Of a stretch of 13,350 bases of DNA, positions 1 through 6,886 are shown piece after piece. Both the position numbers and the translations under genes were made by a program. How positions within the stretch are numbered: position 1 is the first letter of the stretch; every line of letters starts with the position of its first letter. Origin of the DNA: Jimgerdemannia flammicorona (Eukaryota; Mucoromycota; Endogonomycetes; Endogonales; Endogonaceae); the NCBI GenBank assembly GCA_003990745.1, contig RBNI01004863.1, forward strand, positions 1 through 13,350, given 5' to 3'. The notes beneath the pieces are model-generated. The model was not told the DNA's origin and did no database searches. It saw only the letters and a program-made list of their open reading frames with translations.

Positions 1-297
1 GCGCTTTTTTATTTAGTCACGGTTTTTTTTTTTTTTTTTCTTTTTTCCAGTACCGATTTTTGTAGGTTTATGTGGCACATCTCAGGAATTTGAAGGATGT
101 GTTCCCTAGTTCGCACCCGGTTTTTACAACGTTTGTGTGGATAAAAGGATCGCCTGTTTTTATGTATATGACAAGTACTTTTGCCGGTCAATTTCACTTT
201 ACAATCTTCATACGATTCACAAAAAAAATCACAAAAAAAAAAAAAATTGGTTCTCATCCATTATATCATTTCTTTCCCTACCGGTATCTCTCCATAG
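1..297. other. Upstream region with homopolymer tracts, no gene supported
   Basis: This stretch has a long T tract near positions 24-39 and two A tracts between 221 and 246. Several short open frames cross it, but they use non-ATG starts and have no recognisable protein content. A polypyrimidine stretch followed by CATAG at 293-297 could be a splice acceptor feeding the coding frame that opens at 298, in which case a short first exon with the true start codon would lie here. I could not pick out a convincing ATG-to-GT exon. No TATA box or other promoter element can be assigned. Confidence 0.4.
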
Positions 298-1696
298 CCC
301 AACCGCCAAGGCTCCGGCGACCTCTTTACGGCCACCTCCCGTGCCACCGCCATCGAACTCCCGGCCAACCCTTCCGGTGCCAATTTGGCTGATAACTCGC
401 AACGTCCTCCCTCGACAATATCTACCGCCGGGCCTCGGAAGCGACCCTCCCGCGTGCCCAGAAACGTCGGCAACAAATCTGACATCGAGTTCGCCACGGA
501 GATTGGACAAGGTCTACTGATCGAAATTCGAAAGTTCCAGAACCTACTGCTGGAGAAAGAAATGCAAATCAAGCAGCTTGAAATCAGTAGAGTGGACAAT
601 GAGTGCGACATTGAGCTACTGACGAAGCAACTGAGAGAGAGGGAGGAGTCTGAAGGTGAATTTTGTTTTATTTTTTTTTTTTTTGGGAGGGGGAAGGTTG
701 GTTTGTCTATTCTGCGCGATGGAAACGATGAGAACTACTTCTGGTATATGGTTGGATGGATGGTAATTCTGAATTCTTTCATGGTCCTTTCCTCGTACAA
801 CAGCCAAATTGAAGGAAGATAGATGTAATCTCTCGCTAGCCAACCAAGAATACAAGGCGAAAATCAATGAGCTGCAACAAGCTCTCAACAGGCTGACTGG
901 CGAGCACAACAAACTCCCCAAGCAGTACATTGCCGTCACCGAGCAGCTCGAGATTGTCGAGGCCGCCGAGAAGGGGAAAACGGCCACCTTCGAGATAACC
1001 AAGATCCGCCACGAATCGGCCATTGCGACAATGCGCAAGAACTATGCAAGGCTGCAGCGCGAGAAAGCAGTTCTTAAGCAGATCGAGACTCTACACGGCG
1101 AGCCCGAGACCTCGAACGCCAAGCCCCATATCCAGCACCGCCCTGGGTCCGGAAATAGCTCCGATCATGAGGAGGTCGAGGTCGTGACCATCAACCATGT
1201 TACCGTCGACACGCCAGTTATCGAGAACGCCACAGCGAGCACGCCGCCCCTCTCACTGACTCGCAGCAACCCGAACCCGAGCCAGAACCAATTACTCGAG
1301 GTCGAGACGCTCAAGGCGTCGTTGGGCCACGCCCATCGCATGATCTCTAACCTCCGTACCTCGATACACAAGGAGAGGACCGAAAAGTTGGAGATGAGTA
1401 AGTTACTCGGCGAGAGCCAGGATACCATCGAGACACTCCGTCGCGAGGCAAATCTCTGGGAAGGATCCAATGTTGGAAACAACTCGCGGCCAACTCTCAA
1501 GCGCCAGCCCAAGTTTAATGTCCCCGGTTTGAGCGCACCCGTTGACCTTGGTGACGACGATGAGATCACCACGACGGACGAGGCTGTGAGTGGGAAGGAA
1601 GGCCGGAAGGGTGGGGACGTCGACGAGGATGATAACGATTGGGAGCTCATCTTGCCAATGCCGTTTTCTGCAGAGAATAAACATGATAGCACGTAG
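298..1696 (+). CDS. Coiled-coil protein, possibly ApsA/Num1-like; two visible exons (298-655, 804-1696), 5' end unresolved
   Basis: Joining 298-655 to 804-1696 gives one open frame of 416 codons ending at TAG 1694-1696. The split codon at the junction becomes Ala and the heptad pattern runs on (REREESE-AKLKEDRCNL). Residues are counted from 298. Residues 1-60 are Pro/Ser/Arg rich. Residues about 62-216 form a long charged coiled coil starting near SDIEFATEIGQGLLIEI. Residues 217-280 are a low-complexity linker. A second coiled coil spans 282-337 (HAHRMISNLRTSIHKERTEKLE). The tail to 416 is acidic (DVDEDDNDWELI). From memory, both coiled-coil signatures resemble fungal ApsA/Num1 proteins, which tie dynein and mitochondria to the cell cortex. 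Those are much longer and end in a PH domain, which is absent here. No in-frame ATG occurs between the upstream TAG (295-297) and 562, so either the start lies in an unseen first exon or translation starts at Met 562. That this is a gene is likely; the family is a tentative inference. Confidence 0.7.
656..803 (+). other. Spliceosomal intron of the coiled-coil gene
   Basis: The donor is GTGAAT at 656 and the acceptor is ACAACAG ending at 803, giving 148 bp. The interior has a T-rich run (about 664-684), in-frame stop codons and a possible branch site CTGAAT near 769. Removing it splits a codon after its first base and restores Ala-Lys-Leu-Lys in phase with the coiled coil on both sides. The length and signals fit a fungal intron. 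Confidence 0.75.
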
Positions 1697-1698
1697 AT

Positions 1699-1826
1699 GT
1701 CAGCCAGAGCGCCAAACAGATTAATGCAAAAGATGTAACACGCTTCATTTATTCCCAAATACTATAAAGATTCAGGCTTCGCAGGCGCATGTGCGATTTC
1801 AATGTTTTAGATAGTGCGGTGGCCAA
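1699..1826 (+). repeat. Diverged direct repeat, copy 1 (3' flank of the coiled-coil gene)
   Basis: Copy 1 starts three bases after the stop codon with GTCAGCCA. It shares ordered blocks with copy 2 at 1876-1994: GTCAGCCA, AATGCAAAAGAT, TAAC followed by GCTT, CATT, a CA-rich middle, GCAGG and GGATAGTGCG-like ends. The spacing between blocks is nearly the same, so this is a duplicated segment and not chance similarity. It lies in the 3' untranslated or downstream region of the gene. Confidence 0.65.
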
Positions 1827-1848
1827 TGCTGTTCGCTACGGGGAAAAC

Positions 1849-1854
1849 AATAAA
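1849..1854 (+). terminator. Candidate polyadenylation signal AATAAA
   Basis: AATAAA lies about 150 bases after the stop codon, between the two direct repeats. Another AATAAA falls inside the last codons at about 1676. In fungi this hexamer is only weakly predictive, so the assignment is tentative. Confidence 0.25.
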
Positions 1855-1875
1855 TGTTTATGGATGTGGGAGGTT

Positions 1876-1994
1876 GTCAGCCACAACGACGAATTGATGA
1901 ATGCAAAAGATTTAACGTGCTTTACTCATTCCTACATACAATTTGGATGCAGGTAATGCAGGCCCGCGTGCTTTGGATAGTGCGATGGCTCCCA
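1876..1994 (+). repeat. Diverged direct repeat, copy 2
   Basis: Second copy of the segment at 1699-1826, beginning GTCAGCCACAACG and ending near GATAGTGCGATGGCTCCCAA. It is separated from copy 1 by about 50 bases. Substitutions go both ways and CpG is retained, so it has not suffered the mutation seen in the transposons to the right. Confidence 0.65.
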
Positions 1995-3011
1995 AATATT
2001 TTAACGACGTGAAGCACGTTTCTTTTAAGCACCAACACAACCATTCATCTTTCAAGTACATGACTACCCATGACGAATACAATGTTCTCATAACACCACA
2101 TTACCGATTCTCCAATAGTAGCCCGATGATGATTGTCATTAGCACAACTCCCCCGACAACTGAAGTATACAACCCGAATGCCACTGCACTCACCTGCTAG
2201 CCAATGCTGAAATCCTTAACATCTACCACGTATTATCTCCTACACAGACAACAGGTCCTACTGTGACAATTGGCTCAAAATCCGTATCCTATCATATATT
2301 GGAAGGCTGAACCGGTGGAATAACAACCATCTGGAACAAGGCGGGGCTGTCGGACACCTATAATAAGGAGGCTAAGCTATAGTATCACTTTCTGTTCTCA
2401 TATGTCCATCACGAGTGTTGAAAGAAAGACAAGATGTGAAAATCGAAAATTATGTTCCCGCCCAACCTACCGGAGCTATTAGGTTTGTACACGAAAGAGG
2501 AAAGCCGTCCGGTGCGGAGTGTGACGAGGTAGAGTCAGTCATCCGGCGCGAAGAATGCGGAGATGCAAAGACATAGGGCTCCTTATTCACGACACCACGA
2601 TGTTAGAATCGAGGATGAGCAGCGGGCTGATGATGGAGAAGCGAACACAGTGAAAGATGGATTTGTTGAATTAGCATGAGCAACGAGGTCACTCACGGCT
2701 GCATTGTGCGCCCCTGGAAAACATGAAGTTAACGGAACCCACCAGCATCGCGCTTGTGTATAATCATGCAGTAAGGAGTTTTTGTCAGTATTGCTGATAA
2801 CTTTCAAGCAAGGAATGACCTTGGGAATCCCACGGCGCTTGGAAAGTGAGTTCACACGGTACCAAGAGGAAATGGAATGTCACATGTAGGGGAGCTGAAT
2901 GCCGAAAAAAAAAAAAAAAGAAAAGGAGCCGGTCAAAAAATGGATCAGAGAAGACTTCAGGTATTGCCGGAAACGGGTTGAGAGTGCCACCTCCGAAACG
3001 GATTTGCATAT
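1995..3011. other. Intergenic region, no supported gene
   Basis: About 1 kb of mixed-composition DNA with normal CpG content. Short open frames on both strands (around 1943-2200 plus and 2583-2855 minus) begin at TTG or GTG, are under 91 codons and show no motif. A 15-base A tract lies near 2905-2919. It separates the coiled-coil gene from the CpG-free transposon block that begins at about 3019. Confidence 0.5.
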
Positions 3012-3878
3012 TGTAACGTGCAGTGAGAGATGGCTTTCATACTAGTCTGCATAGTAGTTTGCATCAGCTATGGCTTGTCTTAGGTTGGAGTTTGGGTCAT
3101 TTGATATCCTGAGAAAAATTCCTTTAGCTGGTTCTATCAGCTGTGTCTTAAAAATAGTGATTTATCTTCTGGGAGCAAGGTCTTTCAGGGTGATGATTCC
3201 TTTGAGGCATCTAGGAATTCTCTTGGATCTTCTGGATATCCTCCAAATGTAGATAATGGTGCTGCTATTTTATTATTACTATCTTCTAGTTCTTCTTTAG
3301 CTTCTGAATCTGTTTCAGCTATTGTTCCTATAGATGTACTGAGTCTGGTTAAGCTGCTGAGCATTGAAAGGTATATATTTGGTCATTGGAATATTGATAC
3401 TTATGTATCTTGATATTTTTGAGGGTACTGAGCTTGAAGGGTCTGCTGGTTCTGATAGGTGAGACTTCTAGGAGAAATTAAAATTGAATAATATAGTCTT
3501 CAAGCTCTTGTACAAGGTTGACAAAGTTCTAAATGAGATTGTCTATATTATCTGTTAGTCTGGCTGGATTAGGTCTCTTGATGGCAAGTCTGCTGATACT
3601 TCTATTATATTTGCAAACTATAGTCTTAGTGACTAAATTGGTAGTAGTAGAGGGTTTTGTGCTATACTGACCTCTGATTGGAATCCTTTTGATGGTAGAT
3701 AGTTGGCAAGTCTTGAGGTAATTACTTCTCTTTCTATCCAAATACTGCTGATGATTTATTCTTTTATAGTAACTGAGATTAGTAATATATATATCAAAAA
3801 TATCCAGTTTGGCTATTGAGTTCTTGTGAGATAAAAAGTTACATAGATTTTGAAAATCTTCTCAGTTGAGGCCCCAAA
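3012..3878 (-). pseudogene. Leader and gag remnant of decayed Ty3/gypsy-type element A, truncated
   Basis: Read on the minus strand, this follows an LTR end and a primer-binding site and therefore occupies the leader/gag position. One frame (about 3529-3741 and further left) gives a basic stretch and then NFVNLVQELEDYIIQFNFS. Another frame (near 3230-3290) gives STFGGYPEDPREFLDA, similar in layout to the F-x-G...D...FL motif of Ty3-type Gag. Stops and at least one frame change break it up. CpG is absent from 3019 onward. The rest of the element is missing at the left junction with host DNA. The element class is inferred from position and weak motifs, because no RT is present in this fragment. 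Confidence 0.45.
3865..3876 (-). other. Candidate tRNA primer-binding site of element A
   Basis: On the minus strand the sequence two bases after the LTR end (TTACA) is TGGGGCCTCAAC. A TGG directly inside the LTR boundary is the usual signature of a primer-binding site that pairs with a tRNA 3' CCA end. It marks 3879-4122 as the end of a 5' LTR and gives element A its leftward orientation. I cannot name the tRNA from the sequence alone. Confidence 0.5.
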
Positions 3879-4122
3879 TGTAATATACTGGTATAATGAG
3901 AACAAATTACAAGATTGAAGAGACTATATAGACTGACTAGAGCCCTTAGTTACTTTATTAAAAAGTAATAAAATGTTCAGTAGTTTCTCTCAAAAATAGA
4001 TACAAGCTCTCTTGTTTATATAATATAGATAATTTTGATAATTTTCTAATTAAACATTAGTTTCTATATTAGTTTCTATATCTATACTAATCTTAGTTGA
4101 GCTACTAGGAGGAAAAGGATAG
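3879..4122 (-). mobile_element. Partial LTR of element A
   Basis: It begins (plus strand) TGTAATATACTGG and aligns with the ends of the other LTRs: all share a TGTAA start, the block AAATTACAAG, and GTTACTTT followed by AAAAAGTAA(C/T)AAAA and TGTTC. It is more diverged from them than they are from each other, so it is a related subfamily. It is AT-rich and CpG-free. Only about 244 bp remain before the boundary with the next LTR at 4123, which suggests element B inserted into this LTR. Confidence 0.55.
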
Positions 4123-5313
4123 TATAATGTATCTGGCTCAATAGAGGTAAATTATAAGATTGGAGGTTAATGTAGTTTGGCTTAAGCCCTCAGTTACTTT
4201 GTCAAAAAGTAATAAAATATTCTATAATTCCTAAGGTCCTTGGTGTTTAGTGGTATAATAGTCAAATATAGAGATTACAGTTAATTTATATATTGATTTC
4301 ATTATTGAGATAAGCTTGGATATGTATATGTAGCAGTAATTTATATATATGGTAGATGATCTTTATATAGTATGATAATTTGCTAATTTAGTGGTTTTTT
4401 TCTTAAGTGATAACAATCTCCAAAAGTATGTAATTTCTGGTATAATGATCTCTTATATAGTTTGATGATCTCTATATAGTATAAGTAGGTTCTTTTTTGG
4501 CAATTTCTGCATAAAAATCTTGATAGACTTTTTTAAGCAGATTTCTTAAAAATGGCAGATGACTCAGTTTAGTAGGTAACTTGATAACTCAGATAGAGGA
4601 TAACTTGGTTTGGCAGATAACTCAATAACTCAGATAGTACAGATTCTTTCTAAATCAGCAGACTTCTGAGAAATAACTCAGATGATATATATATATTCTT
4701 AGCTAAGTTATATCAAGACTGACTATATTTGCATGGGATTATATCAATAGACTAGCTCTACTATAAAGTTGCATCAGAAGACTAGCTTGTAGCAAGAATG
4801 GTTAGCTCTCTGGAAAATGGCAGATTCTTCTCTTGGTAAAGTTATATCAATACTAACTTTGTTTATATAAATGAGTTTACTGTGAAGTTGCATCAAAAGA
4901 CTGACTTTGTAATAGGATAGCAGATATTTGAGAAGTAAATCAGATTCTCTTCAGACTTATCTGACAAGCATACCAAAAATGTAGCAGACTTTTCTTAAAA
5001 AGTAGACTCATTCTTTATATCAGAAAGTGGACTGAAGTGGAAAGAAAACTAAGCTCACAACTTCTTGGTAGTGGCTAATTGATAGTTTTCTCCTCCTAAG
5101 TATACCAGAAAATTGGCTTTTGTTTTGATTTATATTTTGAACTGAGATTTATTCACTCTTGTCTCTGGGGTATTTTATACAAGTTGGTTGCTATATAGCT
5201 AAGTATAGAATACTATTTATGGTAGGTATATAGAGTCTGTATAGTGTACAGAATCTGTAAGGTAAATATACTCTTTTTGGTATCTCTGGTTATTTATATA
5301 AGTTGTCATGACA
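4123..5313 (-). mobile_element. Old, mutated 3' LTR of element B
   Basis: On the minus strand it starts TGTCATGACA and ends near ACATTATA, and it lies about 170 bp downstream of the pol stop codon. It aligns along most of its length with the young LTR at 5626-6882: the ends, the AAGTTGCATCAGAA(A)GACT block, the CAGAAAGTGGAC(T/C)GAAGTGGAAAG block and the TTTATTCACTCTTGTCTCTGGGGTA promoter block. In the first 50 aligned bases there are 11 differences, and all are C-to-T or G-to-A in this copy. It contains no CpG. The right boundary (5313) is inferred from the TGT...ACA end pattern. Confidence 0.75.
5171..5179 (-). promoter_or_regulatory. Candidate LTR TATA box, old copy
   Basis: On the minus strand this reads TATAAAATA, followed by CCCCAGAGACAAGAGTGAATAA. 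The same block occurs in the young LTR at 6624-6632. It stands out as conserved in an otherwise heavily mutated LTR, partly because an AT-rich box offers few C or G targets. The role is inferred from sequence and position. Confidence 0.45.
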
Positions 5314-5483
5314 AAGCAGTCCTAGGTTTCCTTGGACACATTTGACTGTCTTTTGTACTATATGTCCAGGAGTATCTAGTGTATCCACTATGATATATAG
5401 TTATTTTATAATATTAGGAGTATGATTTCTGCTGCTCATTATATCAGTCTCTACTAAAGGATGGTCTGTCCCCAGACTATCAT

Positions 5484-5625
5484 TTAGTCATCATTCCAAT
5501 ATACATAGGTATCTTCAGCATCAATATTTGAACCATTATCTTCATTTGTATCTGAGTCACTCCAATCTACTAGTTCTTTCTCTTCTTTTGAGAATAGAAT
5601 TTTGATGTAATTGATACTTAGGTAG
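5484..5625 (-). pseudogene. Element B pol, C-terminal acidic tail
   Basis: The last about 47 codons before the TAA at 5484-5486 are open without a single stop, unusual for this element. They include KEEKELVDWSDSDTNEDNG and end in VYWNDD, an acidic, Ser/Asp/Glu-rich tail. The frame joins that of 6887-7388 once the solo LTR and one GTAG copy are removed. It does not look like a chromodomain. Its function is unknown; C-terminal integrase tails in Ty3/gypsy elements often affect target choice, but that is only an analogy here. Confidence 0.6.
5622..5625. repeat. Target-site duplication GTAG, left of solo LTR
   Basis: GTAG lies directly before TGTAACGTGC, and the same four bases lie directly after the terminal CACA at 6883-6886. 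A 4-bp duplication fits some Ty3/gypsy integrases. Four bases alone could match by chance, but deleting the LTR plus one copy keeps the pol frame open. Confidence 0.65.
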
Positions 5626-5856
5626 TGTAACGTGCCCGGCTCAATGGAGGCAAATTACAAGGTTGGGGGTTGATGTAGTTTGGCTTGAGCCCCCAGTTAC
5701 TTTGTCAAAAAGCAACAAAAATGTTCTAAGATTCCTGAGGACCTTGTTGGTGTTTAGTGGTATAATATTCAAAGCTGGATATCTGCGAGCGATTTCCTTA
5801 TTGGGACAGTTCTCTGGGTGTAGCGGCGATTTGTAGGTCTTTTCTTTCTTGGGTCA

Positions 5857-6286
5857 ACTGGGAATGGCAGAATTTGTGTGTAGTGCGAGCAGTTTCCTTC
5901 TTGAGTAGCGGATGATTTCTGTGTAGCGTGACGATCTTAGTCTGGCAATTTAGCGGTTCTCCTTCTTGGGTAGCGGGCGATCTCTGTGTAGCGCGACGAT
6001 CTCCAAAAGTATGCGATTTCTGGCTGATGGCTCGATTTGGCTCACTGGGAATAGAGGATGGCGCGGATTCTTCTTACTGGGAATTGTACTGGCAGCGGGT
6101 TCTTCTCGGCTCACTGGGAACAACGAATAACTCGGATGACGCGTAACTCAGGTGGCGCGGGCTCTTCTGGAGTTGGCGGCTTCAACTGGGAATGCGGATA
6201 ACTTGAGAACGGCGGATGACGCGGATTCTTCTTGAATCGGCGGGCTTCTCAAAAATGGCGGCTTCAACTGGGAATCAACTGGGATT
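5857..6286. repeat. ACTGGGAA(T/C) short-repeat cluster inside the young LTR
   Basis: The 9-mer ACTGGGAAT or a one-base variant occurs seven times: 5857, 6044, 6076, 6113, 6185, 6267 and 6278. It is mixed with recurrent GCGGATTCTTCTT and GGATGACGCG words. Spacing is irregular. The cluster makes up the middle of the LTR and has no coding frame. It may have grown by local duplication. Confidence 0.6.
5896..6003. repeat. 65-bp-period partial tandem repeat inside the young LTR
   Basis: The segment CCTTCTTGAGTAGCGGATGA... from 5896 recurs from 5961 as CCTTCTTGGGTAGCGGGCGA..., and both run on into CTGTGTAGCG(T/C)GACGATCT. The similar part covers about 43 bases, and nearly all differences are transitions. 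It is an old duplication within the LTR. Confidence 0.6.
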
Positions 6287-6623
6287 CTTGACAAGTTACG
6301 TCAAAGACTGGCTTCATTTGCGCAGGGTTACGTCGTAGACTTGCTCCACTGTGAAGTTGCATCAGAAAGACTGGCTTGTGGCAAGAATGGCGGCGAAAAC
6401 TTGGATTCTTCAGGCTTATCTGGCAAGTGTACCAACAGCGCGGCTTATTCCTTAAGCGGCGGTTCTTCAAAAGGCGGTGAAGTTCTTCACTCGAACTTTG
6501 GCGGCAAAATCAGCTTTGTATCAGAAAGTGGACCGAAGTGGAAAGGGGACCAATGCTCAATCTTTAGAGGCTTCTTTGGTGTTTGTATTTCGGACTGAGG
6601 TTTATTCACTCTTGTCTCTGGGG

Positions 6624-6632
6624 TAATTTATA
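6624..6632 (-). promoter_or_regulatory. Candidate LTR TATA box, young copy
   Basis: On the minus strand this reads TATAAATTA followed by CCCCAGAGACAAGAGTGAATAA, matching the old LTR at 5171-5179. It would drive transcription leftward, the direction of the element family. A second TATA-like ATAAATAACCAGA block lies about 150 bp further upstream in the LTR (near 6773-6785) and is also shared with the old copy (near 5283-5298). Confidence 0.5.
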
Positions 6633-6699
6633 CATTGTGGTTGCTATCTGGTTGCTATCTGGCTAACTATAGATTTGCTATCTATGGTGTATTTGGGCA

Positions 6700-6749
6700 G
6701 ACAATCACTGTCTGGTGGACAGTCACTGTCTAGGGGACAGCCACTGTTC
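6700..6749. promoter_or_regulatory. Three 18-bp-spaced palindromic repeats upstream of the LTR TATA box
   Basis: GACAATCACTGTC (6700), GACAGTCACTGTC (6718) and GACAGCCACTGTTC (6736) are spaced exactly 18 bp apart. The middle one is an interrupted palindrome, GACAG-TCA-CTGTC. In the transcription direction they lie about 70-120 bp before the TATA box at 6624-6632, as expected for an upstream activating sequence. The binding protein is unknown and the function is inferred. The old LTR has only a degenerate version near 5229-5258. Confidence 0.5.
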
Positions 6750-6882
6750 ACATTATTCCCATCTTTGGTTATCTGGTTATTTATACATTTTTCTGCAGCA
6801 ATGGTTGCTGGTCACTATGCTGTGCTAATGTTCACGTCACCTGGTTAGGTTTTGAGATTGCTATGTTTCGTGGTTTGTCACA

Positions 6883-6886
6883 GTAG
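6883..6886. repeat. Target-site duplication GTAG, right of solo LTR
   Basis: Right-hand copy of the GTAG found at 5622-5625. It directly follows the terminal CACA of the solo LTR and is followed by the element B sequence GTAGCCAAATTC. Confidence 0.65.

Larger units (their letters stand above)
5626..6882 (-). mobile_element. Young solo LTR inserted in element B
   Basis: A 1,257-bp LTR with TG...CA ends (TGTAACGTGC...TTTGTCACA on the plus strand), flanked by GTAG duplications. It is the same family as the old LTR at 4123-5313. No internal region follows it on either side: both flanks are element B pol. It is therefore a solo LTR, normally the product of recombination between the two LTRs of a full element. 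It carries about 50 CpG sites by hand count and little sign of decay, in sharp contrast to its flanks. Orientation is by homology with the old LTR and the TATA-like blocks. Open frames inside it (5928-6146, 6341-6598) are chance. Confidence 0.8.

Noticed and set aside
137..520. Plus-strand open frame at 137-520 overlapping the start of the coiled-coil gene
   Set aside because: It crosses the A tracts and then runs in a different phase from the coiled-coil frame, giving a Pro/Ser shadow translation. A real first exon may be hidden there but not this frame as a whole.
616..1758. Minus-strand open frames opposite the coiled-coil gene (616-1038, 1165-1758, 1403-1684)
   Set aside because: Mirror frames of a GC-rich coding region; the plus strand has a spliceable, heptad-patterned protein.
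1943..2855. Short open frames at 1943-2200 (plus) and 2583-2855 (minus)
   Set aside because: Both start at TTG or GTG, are under 91 codons and lack recognisable content. The first also overlaps direct repeat copy 2.
3070..3252. Plus-strand 60-codon frame
   Set aside because: Falls within the minus-strand gag remnant of element A in CpG-free decayed DNA; hydrophobic content reflects T-rich codons.
5928..6598. Open frames inside the young LTR (5928-6146 and 6341-6598)
   Set aside because: They lie wholly within an LTR full of short repeats, have no motif and are destroyed in the homologous old LTR.
6700..6749. 18-bp repeats as a miniature CRISPR-like array
   Set aside because: The spacers would be only about 5 bp, the units are imperfect and the context is a eukaryotic LTR.
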